NCBI RefSeq assembly: GCF_006539505.1
Contig: NZ_BJND01000017.1
Coordinates: 244,645-308,644 of the forward strand
Source: Streptomyces spinoverrucosus
GTDB taxonomy: Bacteria; Actinomycetota; Actinomycetes; Streptomycetales; Streptomycetaceae
Reading direction: 5' to 3'
DNA length: 64,000 nucleotides
Shown here: one piece after another, positions 14,426-22,879 of the stretch
Layout: each line of letters begins with the position of its first letter
How positions within the stretch are numbered: position 1 is the first letter of the stretch
The notes under the pieces: model-generated
What the model was told of the DNA's origin: nothing
Databases searched by the model: none
What the model saw: only the letters and a program-made list of their open reading frames with translations
Program-made: the position numbers and the translations under genes

Positions 14426-15865
14426 ATGCGTACTGCGTACAACGTGGAGACGGTCCGGGCGGCCGAGCGGGAGTTGATGGCGCGGCTTCCGGAGGGGGCG
14501 TTGATGCAGCGGGCGGCGGCCGGGCTTGCCGCTGCCTGCGCGGAGTTGCTGGGGCGGGTGTACGGCAGCCGGGTGGTGCTGCTGGTCGGGAGTGGGGACA
14601 ACGGGGGCGACGCGCTGTACGCCGGGGCGCGGTTGGCTCGGCGGGGGGCGGGGGTGACGGCTGTGCTGCTGTCGGCGGAGCGGGCTCATGGGGGTGGGCT
14701 TGCGGCGCTGCGGCGGGCGGGGGGTTCTGTGGTGGGGGTGGCTGGTGCTGAGGGGGTGATTGAGCGGGCTGATCTGGTTGTTGACGGGATTGTGGGGATC
14801 GGGGGGAAGGGCGGGCTGCGGGCCGAGGCCGTGCCGTTGGCGGAGGCGGCTGCTCGGGCGCGGGCGGCTGTGGTTGCCGTTGATCTGCCGAGTGGTGTTG
14901 ATGCCGATACCGGGGAGGTGCGGGGGGCGGCTGTCCGGGCGGATCTGACCGTGACCTTCGGGACGCACAAGCCGGGGTTGCTGGTGGATCCTGCGCGGGA
15001 GTACGCCGGGTCGGTACGGCTTGTCGAGATTGGGCTGGAGTTGCCGGGTGGGGGCGCCGAGTTGGAGGCCCTGCAGCATGCGGATGTGGCTGCGCTGTTG
15101 CCGGTGCCGGCTCCTGAGAGTGACAAGTACCGGCGGGGGGTTGTGGGGATCGCTGCCGGGTCGGCTCGGTATCCGGGGGCTGCTGTGCTGGCCGTGGCCG
15201 GGGCGTTGCGGGGTGGGGCGGGGGCCGTGCGGTACGTGGGGCCTGCTGCGGATGCGGTGATCGCTCGGTTTCCCGAGACGTTGGTGTCGGATCAGGGGCC
15301 TCGGCGGGCGGGGCGTGTGCAGGCGTGGGTCGTGGGGCCGGGGGCCGGGGACGACGCGGGCACGGTGGGCGAGGTGTTGCGGGCCGATGTGCCGGTGTTG
15401 GTGGATGCGGACGGGTTGCGGTTGGCGGAGGTCGGGGCTGTGCGGGGGCGGAGTGCGCCGACGTTGATGACTCCGCATGCGGGGGAGGCGGCGGCGTTGT
15501 TGGGGGTGAGTCGGGAAGAGGTCGAGGGGGCTCGGCTCGCTGCTGTGCGGGAGTTGGCGGGGCGGTATGGGGCGACTGTTTTGTTGAAGGGGTCTACGAC
15601 GTTGGTGGCCGAGGCGGGGGGTGGGGTGCCCGTGCGGGTGAATGCGACCGGGACGGGGTGGCTGGCAACGGCCGGGAGTGGGGACGTGTTGTCGGGGCTT
15701 ACGGGGTCGTTGCTGGCGGCGGGGCTTTCGGCTCGGGATGCGGGGAGTGTGGGGGCGTATCTGCATGGGTTGGCCGGGAGGTTTGCGGCGGATGGGGCGC
15801 CGGTGGGGGCGCTGGATGTGGCGGGGGCGGTTCCGGGGGCTTGGCGGGATGTTGTGAGCGGGTAG
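14426..15865 (+). CDS. nnr: Bifunctional NAD(P)HX epimerase / ADP-dependent NAD(P)HX dehydratase
   Basis: 479 residues from ATG 14426 (MRTAYNVETVRAAERELMAR). The N-terminal YjeF_N epimerase half (residues 1-215) has the GSGDNGGDALYAGARLARRG loop and the VAVDLPSGVDADTG motif. The C-terminal ribokinase-like dehydratase half has TPHAGEAAALLG, VLLKGSTTLVAE and NATGTGWLATAGSGDVLSG. The enzyme repairs hydrated NADH/NADPH. Both domains are intact. Glycine codons are dominated by GGG and third positions by G rather than C, unlike most neighbours, giving a strong purine-strand skew across the gene. Confidence 0.93.
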   Translation: MRTAYNVETVRAAERELMARLPEGALMQRAAAGLAAACAELLGRVYGSRVVLLVGSGDNGGDALYAGARLARRGAGVTAVLLSAERAHGGGLAALRRAGGSVVGVAGAEGVIERADLVVDGIVGIGGKGGLRAEAVPLAEAAARARAAVVAVDLPSGVDADTGEVRGAAVRADLTVTFGTHKPGLLVDPAREYAGSVRLVEIGLELPGGGAELEALQHADVAALLPVPAPESDKYRRGVVGIAAGSARYPGAAVLAVAGALRGGAGAVRYVGPAADAVIARFPETLVSDQGPRRAGRVQAWVVGPGAGDDAGTVGEVLRADVPVLVDADGLRLAEVGAVRGRSAPTLMTPHAGEAAALLGVSREEVEGARLAAVRELAGRYGATVLLKGSTTLVAEAGGGVPVRVNATGTGWLATAGSGDVLSGLTGSLLAAGLSARDAGSVGAYLHGLAGRFAADGAPVGALDVAGAVPGAWRDVVSG

Positions 15866-15917
15866 TTGTGGGGACCGGTTGGGGTGTGGGTCTGGTTGGG
15901 GCGCGGGCTTGAGGGTT

Positions 15918-16078
15918 TCGCCCCCGCCGCCCCTACCCGTCCCGTCCCTGGGGGCTGCCGCCCCCAGACCCCCGCTTCGGCCTGGACGGCCTCGTCCTCA
16001 AGCGCCGGACGGGCTGATTGTGCGGACCGGTATCGGCGGGGCGCCCCGCTCCCACGGCGGTGCCGGACGGGCTAATTG
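15918..16078. repeat. Streptomycete intergenic GC-rich repeat with hairpin
   Basis: The 272-bp gap after nnr contains the hairpin TGGGGGC-TGCC-GCCCCCA (15949-15966), followed by a CCGGACGGGCTGATTG block (16003-16018) that recurs as CCGGACGGGCTAATTG at 16063-16078. Similar sequences are common between streptomycete genes. The hairpin probably also ends transcription of nnr. Confidence 0.6.
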
Positions 16079-16137
16079 CGTCGGCCGGTACTGCGCGGCA
16101 TCCCCGGTTCACCTCCCCACCAGGTTTCTCTGATCGC

Positions 16138-17085
16138 ATGATCATCCGACCTGCCGCCTCCCGATCAACCGCCCGCACCCTCGCCGTACTCCTCGCAGCC
16201 AGCGCCACCCTCCTCCCCACCGCCCCCGCCATCGCCGTACCGCCCGCACCCCCACCACCAGCACCGGCCGCCGAACGCAAACTGGTCCCCGGCATCGCCC
16301 CCACCCCCGAACGCGACCTGGTCCCCGGCATCGCCCCCGCCCCCGCTCAGCCCTGGCAGATCGACACGCCGGACCAAGTGCTCGCACCCACCCCCTACCA
16401 ACCCACCCCCGAAGAAGACGCCGTCGAGCCCCGCGACGCCCCCGCCGAGGCCTACGCGCCCATCGAGTACGTGCCGTTGGGGGAAGCCGCCGCGCGCGTG
16501 GCGTGCAGTAAGCAGGCCGGGCCCTATCAGCGGCAGGTCGAGCGGTGGTTGAAGTTGAAGGTGGACGGGAAGCAGTCGGCGGCGGACTGCAGGGCCATTC
16601 GGGCGTTTCAGAAGAAGTATGGGATCAAGCCCGCGATCGGGTTCGCCGGGCCCGTGACCTGGGCGCACATGCAGCTCATCTCCGCCCGGAAGAATCCGAA
16701 CGCGGCCAGGAAGTGCCCCGTCCGGACGTACAACGTCGCCTGCGTCGACCTCAGCCGGCAGCTGACCTGGGTGCAGAAGGGGAAGAAGGTCGTCTTCGGG
16801 CCCGTGCCAGTGCGCAGTGGGCGGGCCGGGTATCGGACCCGGACCGGCTGGCACAAGATCTACTGGCGGCACAAGAACCACGTGTCGACGCTGTACGGCA
16901 CGGCCATGCCCTACTCCCAGTTCTTCAGCGGCGGGCAGGCCCTTCACGGCGTCTACGGGTCCATCTTCACCACGGTCGGGTCGCACGGATGCGTCAATCT
17001 GCGGGTGGGGGACGCGCGCAGGCTGTGGGGCGTACTGAAGAAGGGGGACCGGGTTTACGTGTGGGGGCGGAAGCCGGGGACGTAG
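16138..17085 (+). CDS. Secreted L,D-transpeptidase with peptidoglycan-binding domain
   Basis: 315 residues. ATG 16138 gives a signal peptide (STARTLAVLLAASATLLPTA, cleavage near AIA-VPP). A Pro-rich spacer follows, containing two copies of LVPGIAP. A PG_binding_1-like domain (YQRQVERWLKLKVDG then CRAIRAFQKKYGI) spans about residues 120-180. The C-terminal YkuD catalytic domain has the essential GSHGCVNLRVGDARRLW motif with catalytic Cys. It would make 3-3 cross-links or attach proteins to peptidoglycan in the cell wall. Upstream in-frame codons lie in the intergenic repeat and were excluded. Confidence 0.9.
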   Translation: MIIRPAASRSTARTLAVLLAASATLLPTAPAIAVPPAPPPPAPAAERKLVPGIAPTPERDLVPGIAPAPAQPWQIDTPDQVLAPTPYQPTPEEDAVEPRDAPAEAYAPIEYVPLGEAAARVACSKQAGPYQRQVERWLKLKVDGKQSAADCRAIRAFQKKYGIKPAIGFAGPVTWAHMQLISARKNPNAARKCPVRTYNVACVDLSRQLTWVQKGKKVVFGPVPVRSGRAGYRTRTGWHKIYWRHKNHVSTLYGTAMPYSQFFSGGQALHGVYGSIFTTVGSHGCVNLRVGDARRLWGVLKKGDRVYVWGRKPGT

Positions 17086-17155
17086 GTCGCTCCCTGGGGC
17101 CGGCGGTGGGGCCGGTGTCGAAGGGATGTCCGACCCCTCTGAGACACTGGGCGCG

Positions 17156-18418
17156 ATGAGTACCACTGCACCGCTGCCGAGCACCGCCCCGCTGCGCGCT
17201 CGCGCCGAGATCGATCTTGCCGCGTTGCGCGCCAATGTGCGGACGCTGCGTGCCCATGCGCCCGGCGCGGCCCTGATGGCCGTGGTGAAGTCCGAGGCGT
17301 ACGGCCATGGGGCGCTGCCGTGCGCGCGTGCGGCCGTGGCGGCGGGGGCCGGCTGGCTGGGCACGGCCACGCCCGAGGAGGCCCTGGCGCTGCGGGGGGC
17401 CGCAGGGATTCCGGCGGATGTCCGGATCATGTGCTGGCTGTGGACGCCCGGCGGGCCCTGGCGCGAGGCCATCGAGGCCGATCTCGACGTCTCCGTGAGC
17501 GGTATGTGGGCCCTGCGCGAGGTCACCGAGGCCGCCCGGCGGGCGGGGCGGCCCGCGCGCGTGCAGCTCAAGGCCGACACGGGGCTCGGGCGCAACGGCT
17601 GCCAGCCCGGCGACGACTGGGCCGAACTCGTAGCGGAGGCGGCGCGGGCGGAGGGCGAGGGGCTCGTCCGGGTCACGGGGCTGTGGTCGCACTTCGCCTG
17701 CGCCGACGAGCCGGGGCATCCGTCCATCGCCCTCCAGCTGGGCCGCTTCCGGGAGATGGTGTCGTACGCCCAGGGGGAGGGCCTCAGCCCCGAGGTGCGG
17801 CACATCGCCAACTCGCCCGCCACCCTCACCCTTCCCGAGGCCCACTTCGATCTCGTACGGACGGGAATCGCGCTCTACGGGATCTCGCCCAGCCCCGAGA
17901 TCGGCACCCCGGCCGACTTCGGGCTGCGGCCGGTGATGACGTTGTCGGCGTCGTTGGCGCTGGTCAAGCATGTGCCCGGTGGGCACGGGGTCAGTTACGG
18001 CCATCGGTACACCACCGCCGGGGAGACCACCCTCGGCCTCGTCCCGCTCGGTTACGCCGACGGCATCCCGCGGCACGCCTCGGGGACCGGGCCGGTGCTG
18101 ATCGGCGGCAAGTGGCGGACCGTTGCCGGGCGGATCGCGATGGACCAGTTCGTCGTCGACCTGGGGGGAGACGAGCCGCCGCCGGGATCGGAGGCCGTGC
18201 TCTTCGGGCCCGGTGACCGGGGGGAGCCCACCGCCGAGGACTGGGCGCAGGCGGCGGGGACGATCGCGTACGAAATCGTGACTCGCATCGGAACGCGTGT
18301 TCCGCGCGTCTATGTCGATAGCGATGTCGATGCGGAGATCGGTGCGGAGATCGGTGCCGAGCAGGCCGTCGGCCGGGAGCACAGGTCGGCCGGGAACAGC
18401 CCCTCGGGGGATAGGTGA
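17156..18418 (+). CDS. alr: Alanine racemase
   Basis: 420 residues from ATG 17156; an upstream in-frame ATG at 17126 is possible, but its GAAGGG is too close. The enzyme uses pyridoxal phosphate to make D-alanine for peptidoglycan. The PLP lysine lies in MAVVKSEAYGHG (usually VVKADAYGHG), and the other signatures are present: LKADTGLGRNG, GLWSHFACAD, HIANSPATL, VRTGIALYGISP, HGVSYGHRYTT and PLGYADGIPRHASG. The C-terminal ~50 residues are variable. Location between cell-wall genes and tsaE is the usual streptomycete context. Confidence 0.95.
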   Translation: MSTTAPLPSTAPLRARAEIDLAALRANVRTLRAHAPGAALMAVVKSEAYGHGALPCARAAVAAGAGWLGTATPEEALALRGAAGIPADVRIMCWLWTPGGPWREAIEADLDVSVSGMWALREVTEAARRAGRPARVQLKADTGLGRNGCQPGDDWAELVAEAARAEGEGLVRVTGLWSHFACADEPGHPSIALQLGRFREMVSYAQGEGLSPEVRHIANSPATLTLPEAHFDLVRTGIALYGISPSPEIGTPADFGLRPVMTLSASLALVKHVPGGHGVSYGHRYTTAGETTLGLVPLGYADGIPRHASGTGPVLIGGKWRTVAGRIAMDQFVVDLGGDEPPPGSEAVLFGPGDRGEPTAEDWAQAAGTIAYEIVTRIGTRVPRVYVDSDVDAEIGAEIGAEQAVGREHRSAGNSPSGDR

Positions 18419-18541
18419 ACGGGGAACAAGACGGGTAACCCGTCCCGGGGTTCGACCATCAGAGGCACCAGCACCACCTGACCCAGCGACTGAACCTGAC
18501 CCACTGACCAACGACAACAATCCGGCGAAGAGGAGCGGTAC

Positions 18542-19789
18542 GTGAGCGAGAGCAGTGCGGAGGGCGTCGTCAACGCCGCCGCGGCCGTCGCTTCCGCCAC
18601 GGGGGTGGCCGGAAACTGGCGCAAGGTGACCGGTATCGCCGGCGCCGCCATAGGGGTGATCGCCGCGGGCGCGGCCGCCGGGGTCGCGATAGAGCGGATG
18701 ACCGTCGGCCGGGGGATGCGGCAGAAGGCCCGGCTCGCCCTCGACTCGGCGGGGCCGTACGGCGCGCTGCGCGGCACGCCCGGGCGGGCGACCGCCGATG
18801 ACGGCACGGAACTCTACTACGAGGTCGACGAGGTCGAGGCCGAGGCGGGCGTGTCACCGCGGCGGCGCCGGCTGTTCGGTCGCAAGGCGCCCGCCCCGGT
18901 CACCGTCGTCTTCAGCCACGGTTACTGCCTCAACCAGGACTCCTGGCACTTCCAGCGGTCGGCGCTGCGGGGTGTTGTACGGACCGTGCACTGGGACCAG
19001 CGCAGCCACGGCCGTTCCGAGCGCGGGGCGGCGCAGGTCCAGGACGGTGCGCCCGTCACCATCGACCAGCTCGGCCGGGATCTGAAGGCCGTGATCGACG
19101 CGGCCGTGCCCGAGGGGCCGATCGTGCTGGTCGGGCACTCCATGGGCGGCATGACGATGATGGCGCTGGCCGCGCAGTTTCCCGAGCTGATCCGGGAGCG
19201 GGTGGTCGCGGTGGCGCTCGTCGGTACGTCGTCGGGGAAGCTCGGCGAGGTCAACTTCGGGCTGCCCGTCGCGGGCGTCAACGCCGTGCGGCGGGTGCTG
19301 CCCGGGGTGCTGCGGGCGCTGGGGCAGCAGGCGGAGCTGGTGGAGAAGGGGCGGCGGGCGGTCGCCGATCTGTTCGCCGGGATCATCAAGCGGTACTCGT
19401 TCGCCTCCCGGGACATCGACCCGGCCGTGGCGCGGTTCGCCGAGCGGATGATCGAGGGCACGCCGATCGACGTGGTAGCCGAGTTCTATCCGGCGTTCAC
19501 CGACCACGACAAGACCGAGGCGCTGGCCCACTTCGCGGATCTGCCGGTGCTGGTGCTGGCCGGACTGAAGGACCTCGTCACGCCGAGCGAGCACAGTGAG
19601 GCCATCGCCGATCTGCTGCCGGACGCGGAACTGGTCCTCGTACCGGACGCGGGGCATCTGGTGATGCTGGAGCACCCGGAAGTGGTCACCGACCGGCTCG
19701 CCGACCTCCTCACCCGCGCGGGTGCGGTGCCGGCAGGGGCTACCGTGGGTGGCTATGGAAGCACCAGCGGCACCGCACAACCCGGCTGA
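18542..19789 (+). CDS. Alpha/beta-hydrolase fold protein
   Basis: 415 residues, GTG start behind AGGAG. N-terminal hydrophobic helix (VTGIAGAAIGVIAAGAAAGVA, residues ~30-50) suggests membrane tethering. The hydrolase core has VVFSHGYCLNQDSW (oxyanion region), the nucleophile elbow VGHSMGGMTMM, acid in LAGLKDLVTP and the catalytic His in VPDAGHLVMLEHP. Substrate is unknown. The 3' end overlaps tsaE by 35 bp, so the two are co-transcribed and conserved together in streptomycetes. Confidence 0.88.
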   Translation: MSESSAEGVVNAAAAVASATGVAGNWRKVTGIAGAAIGVIAAGAAAGVAIERMTVGRGMRQKARLALDSAGPYGALRGTPGRATADDGTELYYEVDEVEAEAGVSPRRRRLFGRKAPAPVTVVFSHGYCLNQDSWHFQRSALRGVVRTVHWDQRSHGRSERGAAQVQDGAPVTIDQLGRDLKAVIDAAVPEGPIVLVGHSMGGMTMMALAAQFPELIRERVVAVALVGTSSGKLGEVNFGLPVAGVNAVRRVLPGVLRALGQQAELVEKGRRAVADLFAGIIKRYSFASRDIDPAVARFAERMIEGTPIDVVAEFYPAFTDHDKTEALAHFADLPVLVLAGLKDLVTPSEHSEAIADLLPDAELVLVPDAGHLVMLEHPEVVTDRLADLLTRAGAVPAGATVGGYGSTSGTAQPG

Positions 19790-20267
19790 GACCGAGCTGA
19801 TCGTCCATTCGCCCGAGCAGATGCGTGACCTCGGGCGCCGGCTCGCCAAACTGCTGCGCGCCGGTGACCTGGTCATGCTCAGCGGGGAGCTCGGCGCGGG
19901 CAAGACAACGCTTACCCGGGGGCTCGGCGAGGGGCTCGGGGTGCGCGGGGCGGTCACCTCGCCGACGTTCGTGATCGCGCGCGTGCATCCGTCCCTCGGG
20001 GACGGGCCGCCGCTCCTCCATGTCGACGCGTACCGCCTGGGCGGCGGGCTGGACGAGATGGAGGACCTCGACCTCGATGTCTCGCTGCCCGAGTCGGTGG
20101 TCGTGGTGGAGTGGGGCGAGGGCAGGCTCGAGGAGCTGACCGAGGACCGGCTGCACGTCACGATCCACCGGGCGGTGGGGGACACGACGGACGAGGTACG
20201 GCACGTGACGCTCACCGGCGTCGGCGAGCGGTGGACGGCGGTGGATCTGGGTTCGCTGTCGGCGTGA
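19755..20267 (+). CDS. tsaE: tRNA threonylcarbamoyladenosine biosynthesis ATPase TsaE
   Basis: 170 residues from ATG 19755, inside the end of the hydrolase gene. P-loop SGELGAGKTTLTRGLG, then TSPTFVIARVH, HVDAYRL and VVVVEWGEG are diagnostic of TsaE (YjeE). It works with TsaB and TsaD, encoded at 21720 and 22872, in the t6A modification of ANN-decoding tRNAs. Complete length for the family. Confidence 0.95.
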   Translation: MEAPAAPHNPAETELIVHSPEQMRDLGRRLAKLLRAGDLVMLSGELGAGKTTLTRGLGEGLGVRGAVTSPTFVIARVHPSLGDGPPLLHVDAYRLGGGLDEMEDLDLDVSLPESVVVVEWGEGRLEELTEDRLHVTIHRAVGDTTDEVRHVTLTGVGERWTAVDLGSLSA

Positions 20268-20356
20268 GGCACGGGCCGGGGCGCCCGGATTTTCCGACGA
20301 GACGTCGGCAACATATTGCGTCCGAGGTCTCGGGCGTGGTCACATGGTATCCAGCC

Positions 20357-20375
20357 GGTAGTTAGGTGTACCTAA
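20357..20375 (+). promoter_or_regulatory. Candidate iron box (IdeR/DmdR-type) before the 55-aa gene
   Basis: TTAGGTGTACCTAA (20362-20375) is a perfect 14-bp palindrome. Aligned as a 19-mer (20357-20375) it agrees with the actinobacterial iron-box consensus TWAGGTWAGSCTWACCTWA at 13 positions. It lies ~45 bp before the small gene at 20419, an operator position. The right half is strong and the left half weak, so binding is uncertain. Confidence 0.5.
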
Positions 20376-20418
20376 GTTGCGCCCGACCACCTCCGCCCCC
20401 GGCCCTCAGGAGGCGTCC

Positions 20419-20586
20419 ATGTCGACCACGGACCGCACGCCGCAGCCGCGGCCCAGCGCGCCCGCCGGGGTGTCCATGCGCGATCTGCTGGCGTCCTGCG
20501 CCGCCGCGCAGGCGATCTCCACGCCGCCGCGCGCACCCGAGCCTCCGGCTCCCGAACAGCCGGTGGACCACCGCGAGGCCGCGTAG
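20419..20586 (+). CDS. Small conserved-looking protein (55 aa) behind a candidate iron box
   Basis: ATG 20419 has AGGAGG seven bases upstream, a strong ribosome-binding site for so small a frame. Product: a Pro-rich N-terminus, a central SMRDLLASCAAAQAISTPP segment with a single Cys, then a Pro/Glu-rich tail ending in REAA. No signal peptide or known domain. The layout (short, one conserved core, putative iron operator) could fit a regulatory peptide, a modified-peptide precursor or an iron-responsive accessory protein; none can be claimed. I recall similar short proteins near tsaE in other streptomycetes. Confidence 0.65.
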   Translation: MSTTDRTPQPRPSAPAGVSMRDLLASCAAAQAISTPPRAPEPPAPEQPVDHREAA

Positions 20587-20606
20587 CGCGGCTACGGGGT
20601 GAGGTT

Positions 20607-20974
20607 GCCGGCATGGGCTGCCGGATGAGGCCGTAAGCACGGGCTGCTGCCGATGAGGCCCCGAGCGTCGGCTACCGGATGAGGTCGCTGGCATGGGCTG
20701 CCAGAGAGGCGCAAGCGCCGGCCCCCCCAAGAGCCGCTCGCGCGGCCTGCCGGATGAGGCGCGAGCGTCGGCTACCGGATGAGGTCGCTGGCATGGGCTA
20801 CCGGATGAGGCGCAAGCGCCGGGCCCCCCGATGAGCCGCTCGGGCGGCCTGCCGGATGAGGCGCAAGCACCGGCCCCCGATGAGCCGCTCGGACGGTCTA
20901 CCAGATGAGGCTGCAAGCCCCGGCCCCCCATGAGGCCGCAAACACGAGTCACCCGAGGAGGTCGCTCGCACGGC
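20607..20974. repeat. Degenerate 25-bp-period tandem repeat
   Basis: About fourteen units, each opening with a variant of CCGGATGAGG. Two unit types alternate irregularly: one continues CGCAAGCGCCGGCCC, the other CGCTCGGGCGGCCTG or TCGCTGGCATGGGCT. Examples begin near 20618, 20679, 20753, 20779, 20804, 20854 and 20903. The array fills the whole 388-bp gap between the 55-aa gene and the minus-strand gene ending at 20975, whose stop codon lies in the last unit. No coding signal seen. Confidence 0.8.
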
Positions 20975-21535
20975 CTACCGAATGACGACGACCTTCTGCC
21001 CGATCGTCGCGAACTGCCACATCGCGTCCCCGTCCTTCCGCGTCTCCCGGATGCCCCCCGTCCGCACCGCCGGGTCGGGTGGCGGCGCCGAGCCGTCCAC
21101 CGCCGCGCTGAAGCCGATGACCACGCCGTCGACGCTGGTGAAGCGGACGACATGCTCGACGGGCGTGCCGTCGGAGCCGGTGGTCGCGCCCGTGCGGGAC
21201 GTCACCGCGTAGGTGCCCGGCGCCGGGTCGACCGGGCTGGGCATGACCTTGAAGGTGCGCTGGACCCTGTTGCGCGGGCCGACCAGCCACACCCGGTCGT
21301 CGTCGAGCGAGTACACGACCCGTTCGCCGGTGCCGGAGTCGCCGGGCAGGGCGGTGGGGTGCCGTCTGTCGCGGGGGGCCTTGGACGCGGTCGCCGCGGG
21401 TGAGCCGCCCAGGCCGCGCGGCGACGCGCTCAGCTCGGCCGGTACGGTCGCCGCCGCTTGGTAGGCGAGGAACCCGACCGCCGTGAGGGCGGCCGCCGTC
21501 AGCCCGGTCACGATTCCGGCGCTGGTGCTGGCCAC
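20975..21535 (-). CDS. YkuD-like secreted protein lacking the catalytic Cys/His
   Basis: 186 residues. A signal/anchor helix (GIVTGLTAAALTAVGFLAYQAA) is at residues 7-28. A VYSLDDDRVWLV repeat-like start and the strand pattern GTYAVTSRTG, HVVRFTSVDGVVIGFSA resemble the L,D-transpeptidase (YkuD) fold. Where active enzymes have HGC(I/V)R before A(x)W, this protein has TGGIRETRKDGDAMW, so both catalytic His and Cys appear missing. It ends IGQKVVVI, as YkuD domains do. Probably an extracytoplasmic pseudoenzyme with a structural or regulatory role; the fold assignment is by motif memory. Confidence 0.65.
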   Translation of the reverse strand: MASTSAGIVTGLTAAALTAVGFLAYQAAATVPAELSASPRGLGGSPAATASKAPRDRRHPTALPGDSGTGERVVYSLDDDRVWLVGPRNRVQRTFKVMPSPVDPAPGTYAVTSRTGATTGSDGTPVEHVVRFTSVDGVVIGFSAAVDGSAPPPDPAVRTGGIRETRKDGDAMWQFATIGQKVVVIR

Positions 21536-21719
21536 GGCGCCCTCCTCTGCGTCGTATGTCTCGTATGTCCTGGCATGTGATTACTGTAGGTGACGGTAGC
21601 AGTACGCGTGGCGTGGATCCGGACGGCTGTGCCCGCCATCGGGCGCCGTGTCGGAGCGTCCGTGGCCCGCGGGCGCCACGGCGTCCGCCACCGGGCACCA
21701 GGAGCCGTACGCTGTTTGC

Positions 21720-22373
21720 GTGCTCTTGCTCGCTCTGGATACCGCCACCCCCGCCGTGACCGTCGCCCTGCACGACGGAACGGACGTCATCGCCTCGTCC
21801 AGCCAGCTGGACGCCCGCCGGCACGGTGAGCTGCTGCTTCCGGCCGTCGACCGCGTCCTGACGGACGCCGGGCTGAAACTGGACGCCGTCACCGGCATCG
21901 TCGTAGGGATCGGCCCGGGGCCGTACACCGGGCTGCGCGTCGGGCTGATGACCGCCGACACCTTCGGGCTCGCGCTCGGTGTGCCCGTGCACGGTGTGTG
22001 CACCCTGGACGGCCTCGCCTACGCGTCCGACATGGAGGGCCCCTTTGTCGTGGCGACCGACGCCCGGCGCAAGGAGGTCTACTGGGCGCGGTACGCCGAC
22101 TCGCGCACCCGCGTCACCGACCCGGCCGTCGACCGGCCCGCCGACATCGCCGAGCAGGTCAAGGACCTGCCCGCGATCGGCGCGGGCGCGCTGCTGTACC
22201 CGGACGCCTTCCCGGTCGCGCACGAGCCGGAGCATGTGTCCGCCGCCGCACTCGCCCGGCTGGCCGTCGAGCGGCTGGAAAAGGGCGAGGAGCTGCCGCC
22301 CGCCCGGCCGCTGTATCTGCGCCGACCGGACGCCCAGGTGCCCAAGAACTACAAGGTGGTCACCCCGAAGTGA
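21720..22373 (+). CDS. tsaB: tRNA t6A biosynthesis protein TsaB
   Basis: 217 residues from GTG 21720 (LLLALDTATPAVTVALHD). ASKHA-fold partner of TsaD: GIVVGIGPGPYTGLRVGL and VATDARRKEVYWARY are typical TsaB blocks. It lacks the metal-binding HxxxH found in TsaD, as expected. It overlaps rimI by four bases (GTGA), and rimI overlaps tsaD, forming a compact operon. Confidence 0.93.
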   Translation: MLLLALDTATPAVTVALHDGTDVIASSSQLDARRHGELLLPAVDRVLTDAGLKLDAVTGIVVGIGPGPYTGLRVGLMTADTFGLALGVPVHGVCTLDGLAYASDMEGPFVVATDARRKEVYWARYADSRTRVTDPAVDRPADIAEQVKDLPAIGAGALLYPDAFPVAHEPEHVSAAALARLAVERLEKGEELPPARPLYLRRPDAQVPKNYKVVTPK

Positions 22374-22879
22374 CCGAGTCCGTGACGCCCGTGCTGCGCG
22401 AGATGCGCTGGTGGGACATCGATCCCGTACTGGAGCTGGAGCGGGATCTGTTCCCCGACGACGCCTGGTCGCGGGGCATGTTCTGGTCCGAGCTCGCCCA
22501 CTCGCGCGGACCCGGGGCGACCCGGCGGTACGTCGTCGCTCAGGACGGCGACCGGATCGCCGGGTACGCCGGGCTCGCCTCCGCCGGGGACATCGCCGAC
22601 GTCCAGACGATGGCCGTCGCCCGCGACTACTGGGGCACCGGCCTCGGCGGGCGGCTGCTGACCGAACTGCTGCGGGCGGCGACCGCGTTCGAGTGCACCG
22701 AGGTGATGCTCGAATGCCGGGTCGACAACGTCCGCGCGCAGAAGCTCTACGAGCGCTTCGGCTTCGAGGCCATCGGTTTCCGGCGCGGCTACTACCAGCC
22801 CGGCAACGTGGACGCCCTGGTGATGCGCCTGACCGACCCAGCAACCTCTGTACAAGGAACCGAGATCCAAAATGGCTGA
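22370..22879 (+). CDS. rimI: Ribosomal-protein-S18-alanine N-acetyltransferase
   Basis: 169 residues, GTG coupled to tsaB. GNAT fold: [40 protein letters not shown] (acetyl-CoA binding) and [20 protein letters not shown] are textbook RimI. It acetylates the N-terminus of ribosomal protein S18; some actinobacterial homologues have wider substrate range. Position between tsaB and tsaD is widely conserved. Confidence 0.93.
   Translation: MTESVTPVLREMRWWDIDPVLELERDLFPDDAWSRGMFWSELAHSRGPGATRRYVVAQDGDRIAGYAGLASAGDIADVQTMAVARDYWGTGLGGRLLTELLRAATAFECTEVMLECRVDNVRAQKLYERFGFEAIGFRRGYYQPGNVDALVMRLTDPATSVQGTEIQNG

Noticed and set aside
20607..20974. CRISPR-like array
   Set aside because: The repeats are contiguous 25-bp units without unique spacers, too degenerate, and no cas genes are near.
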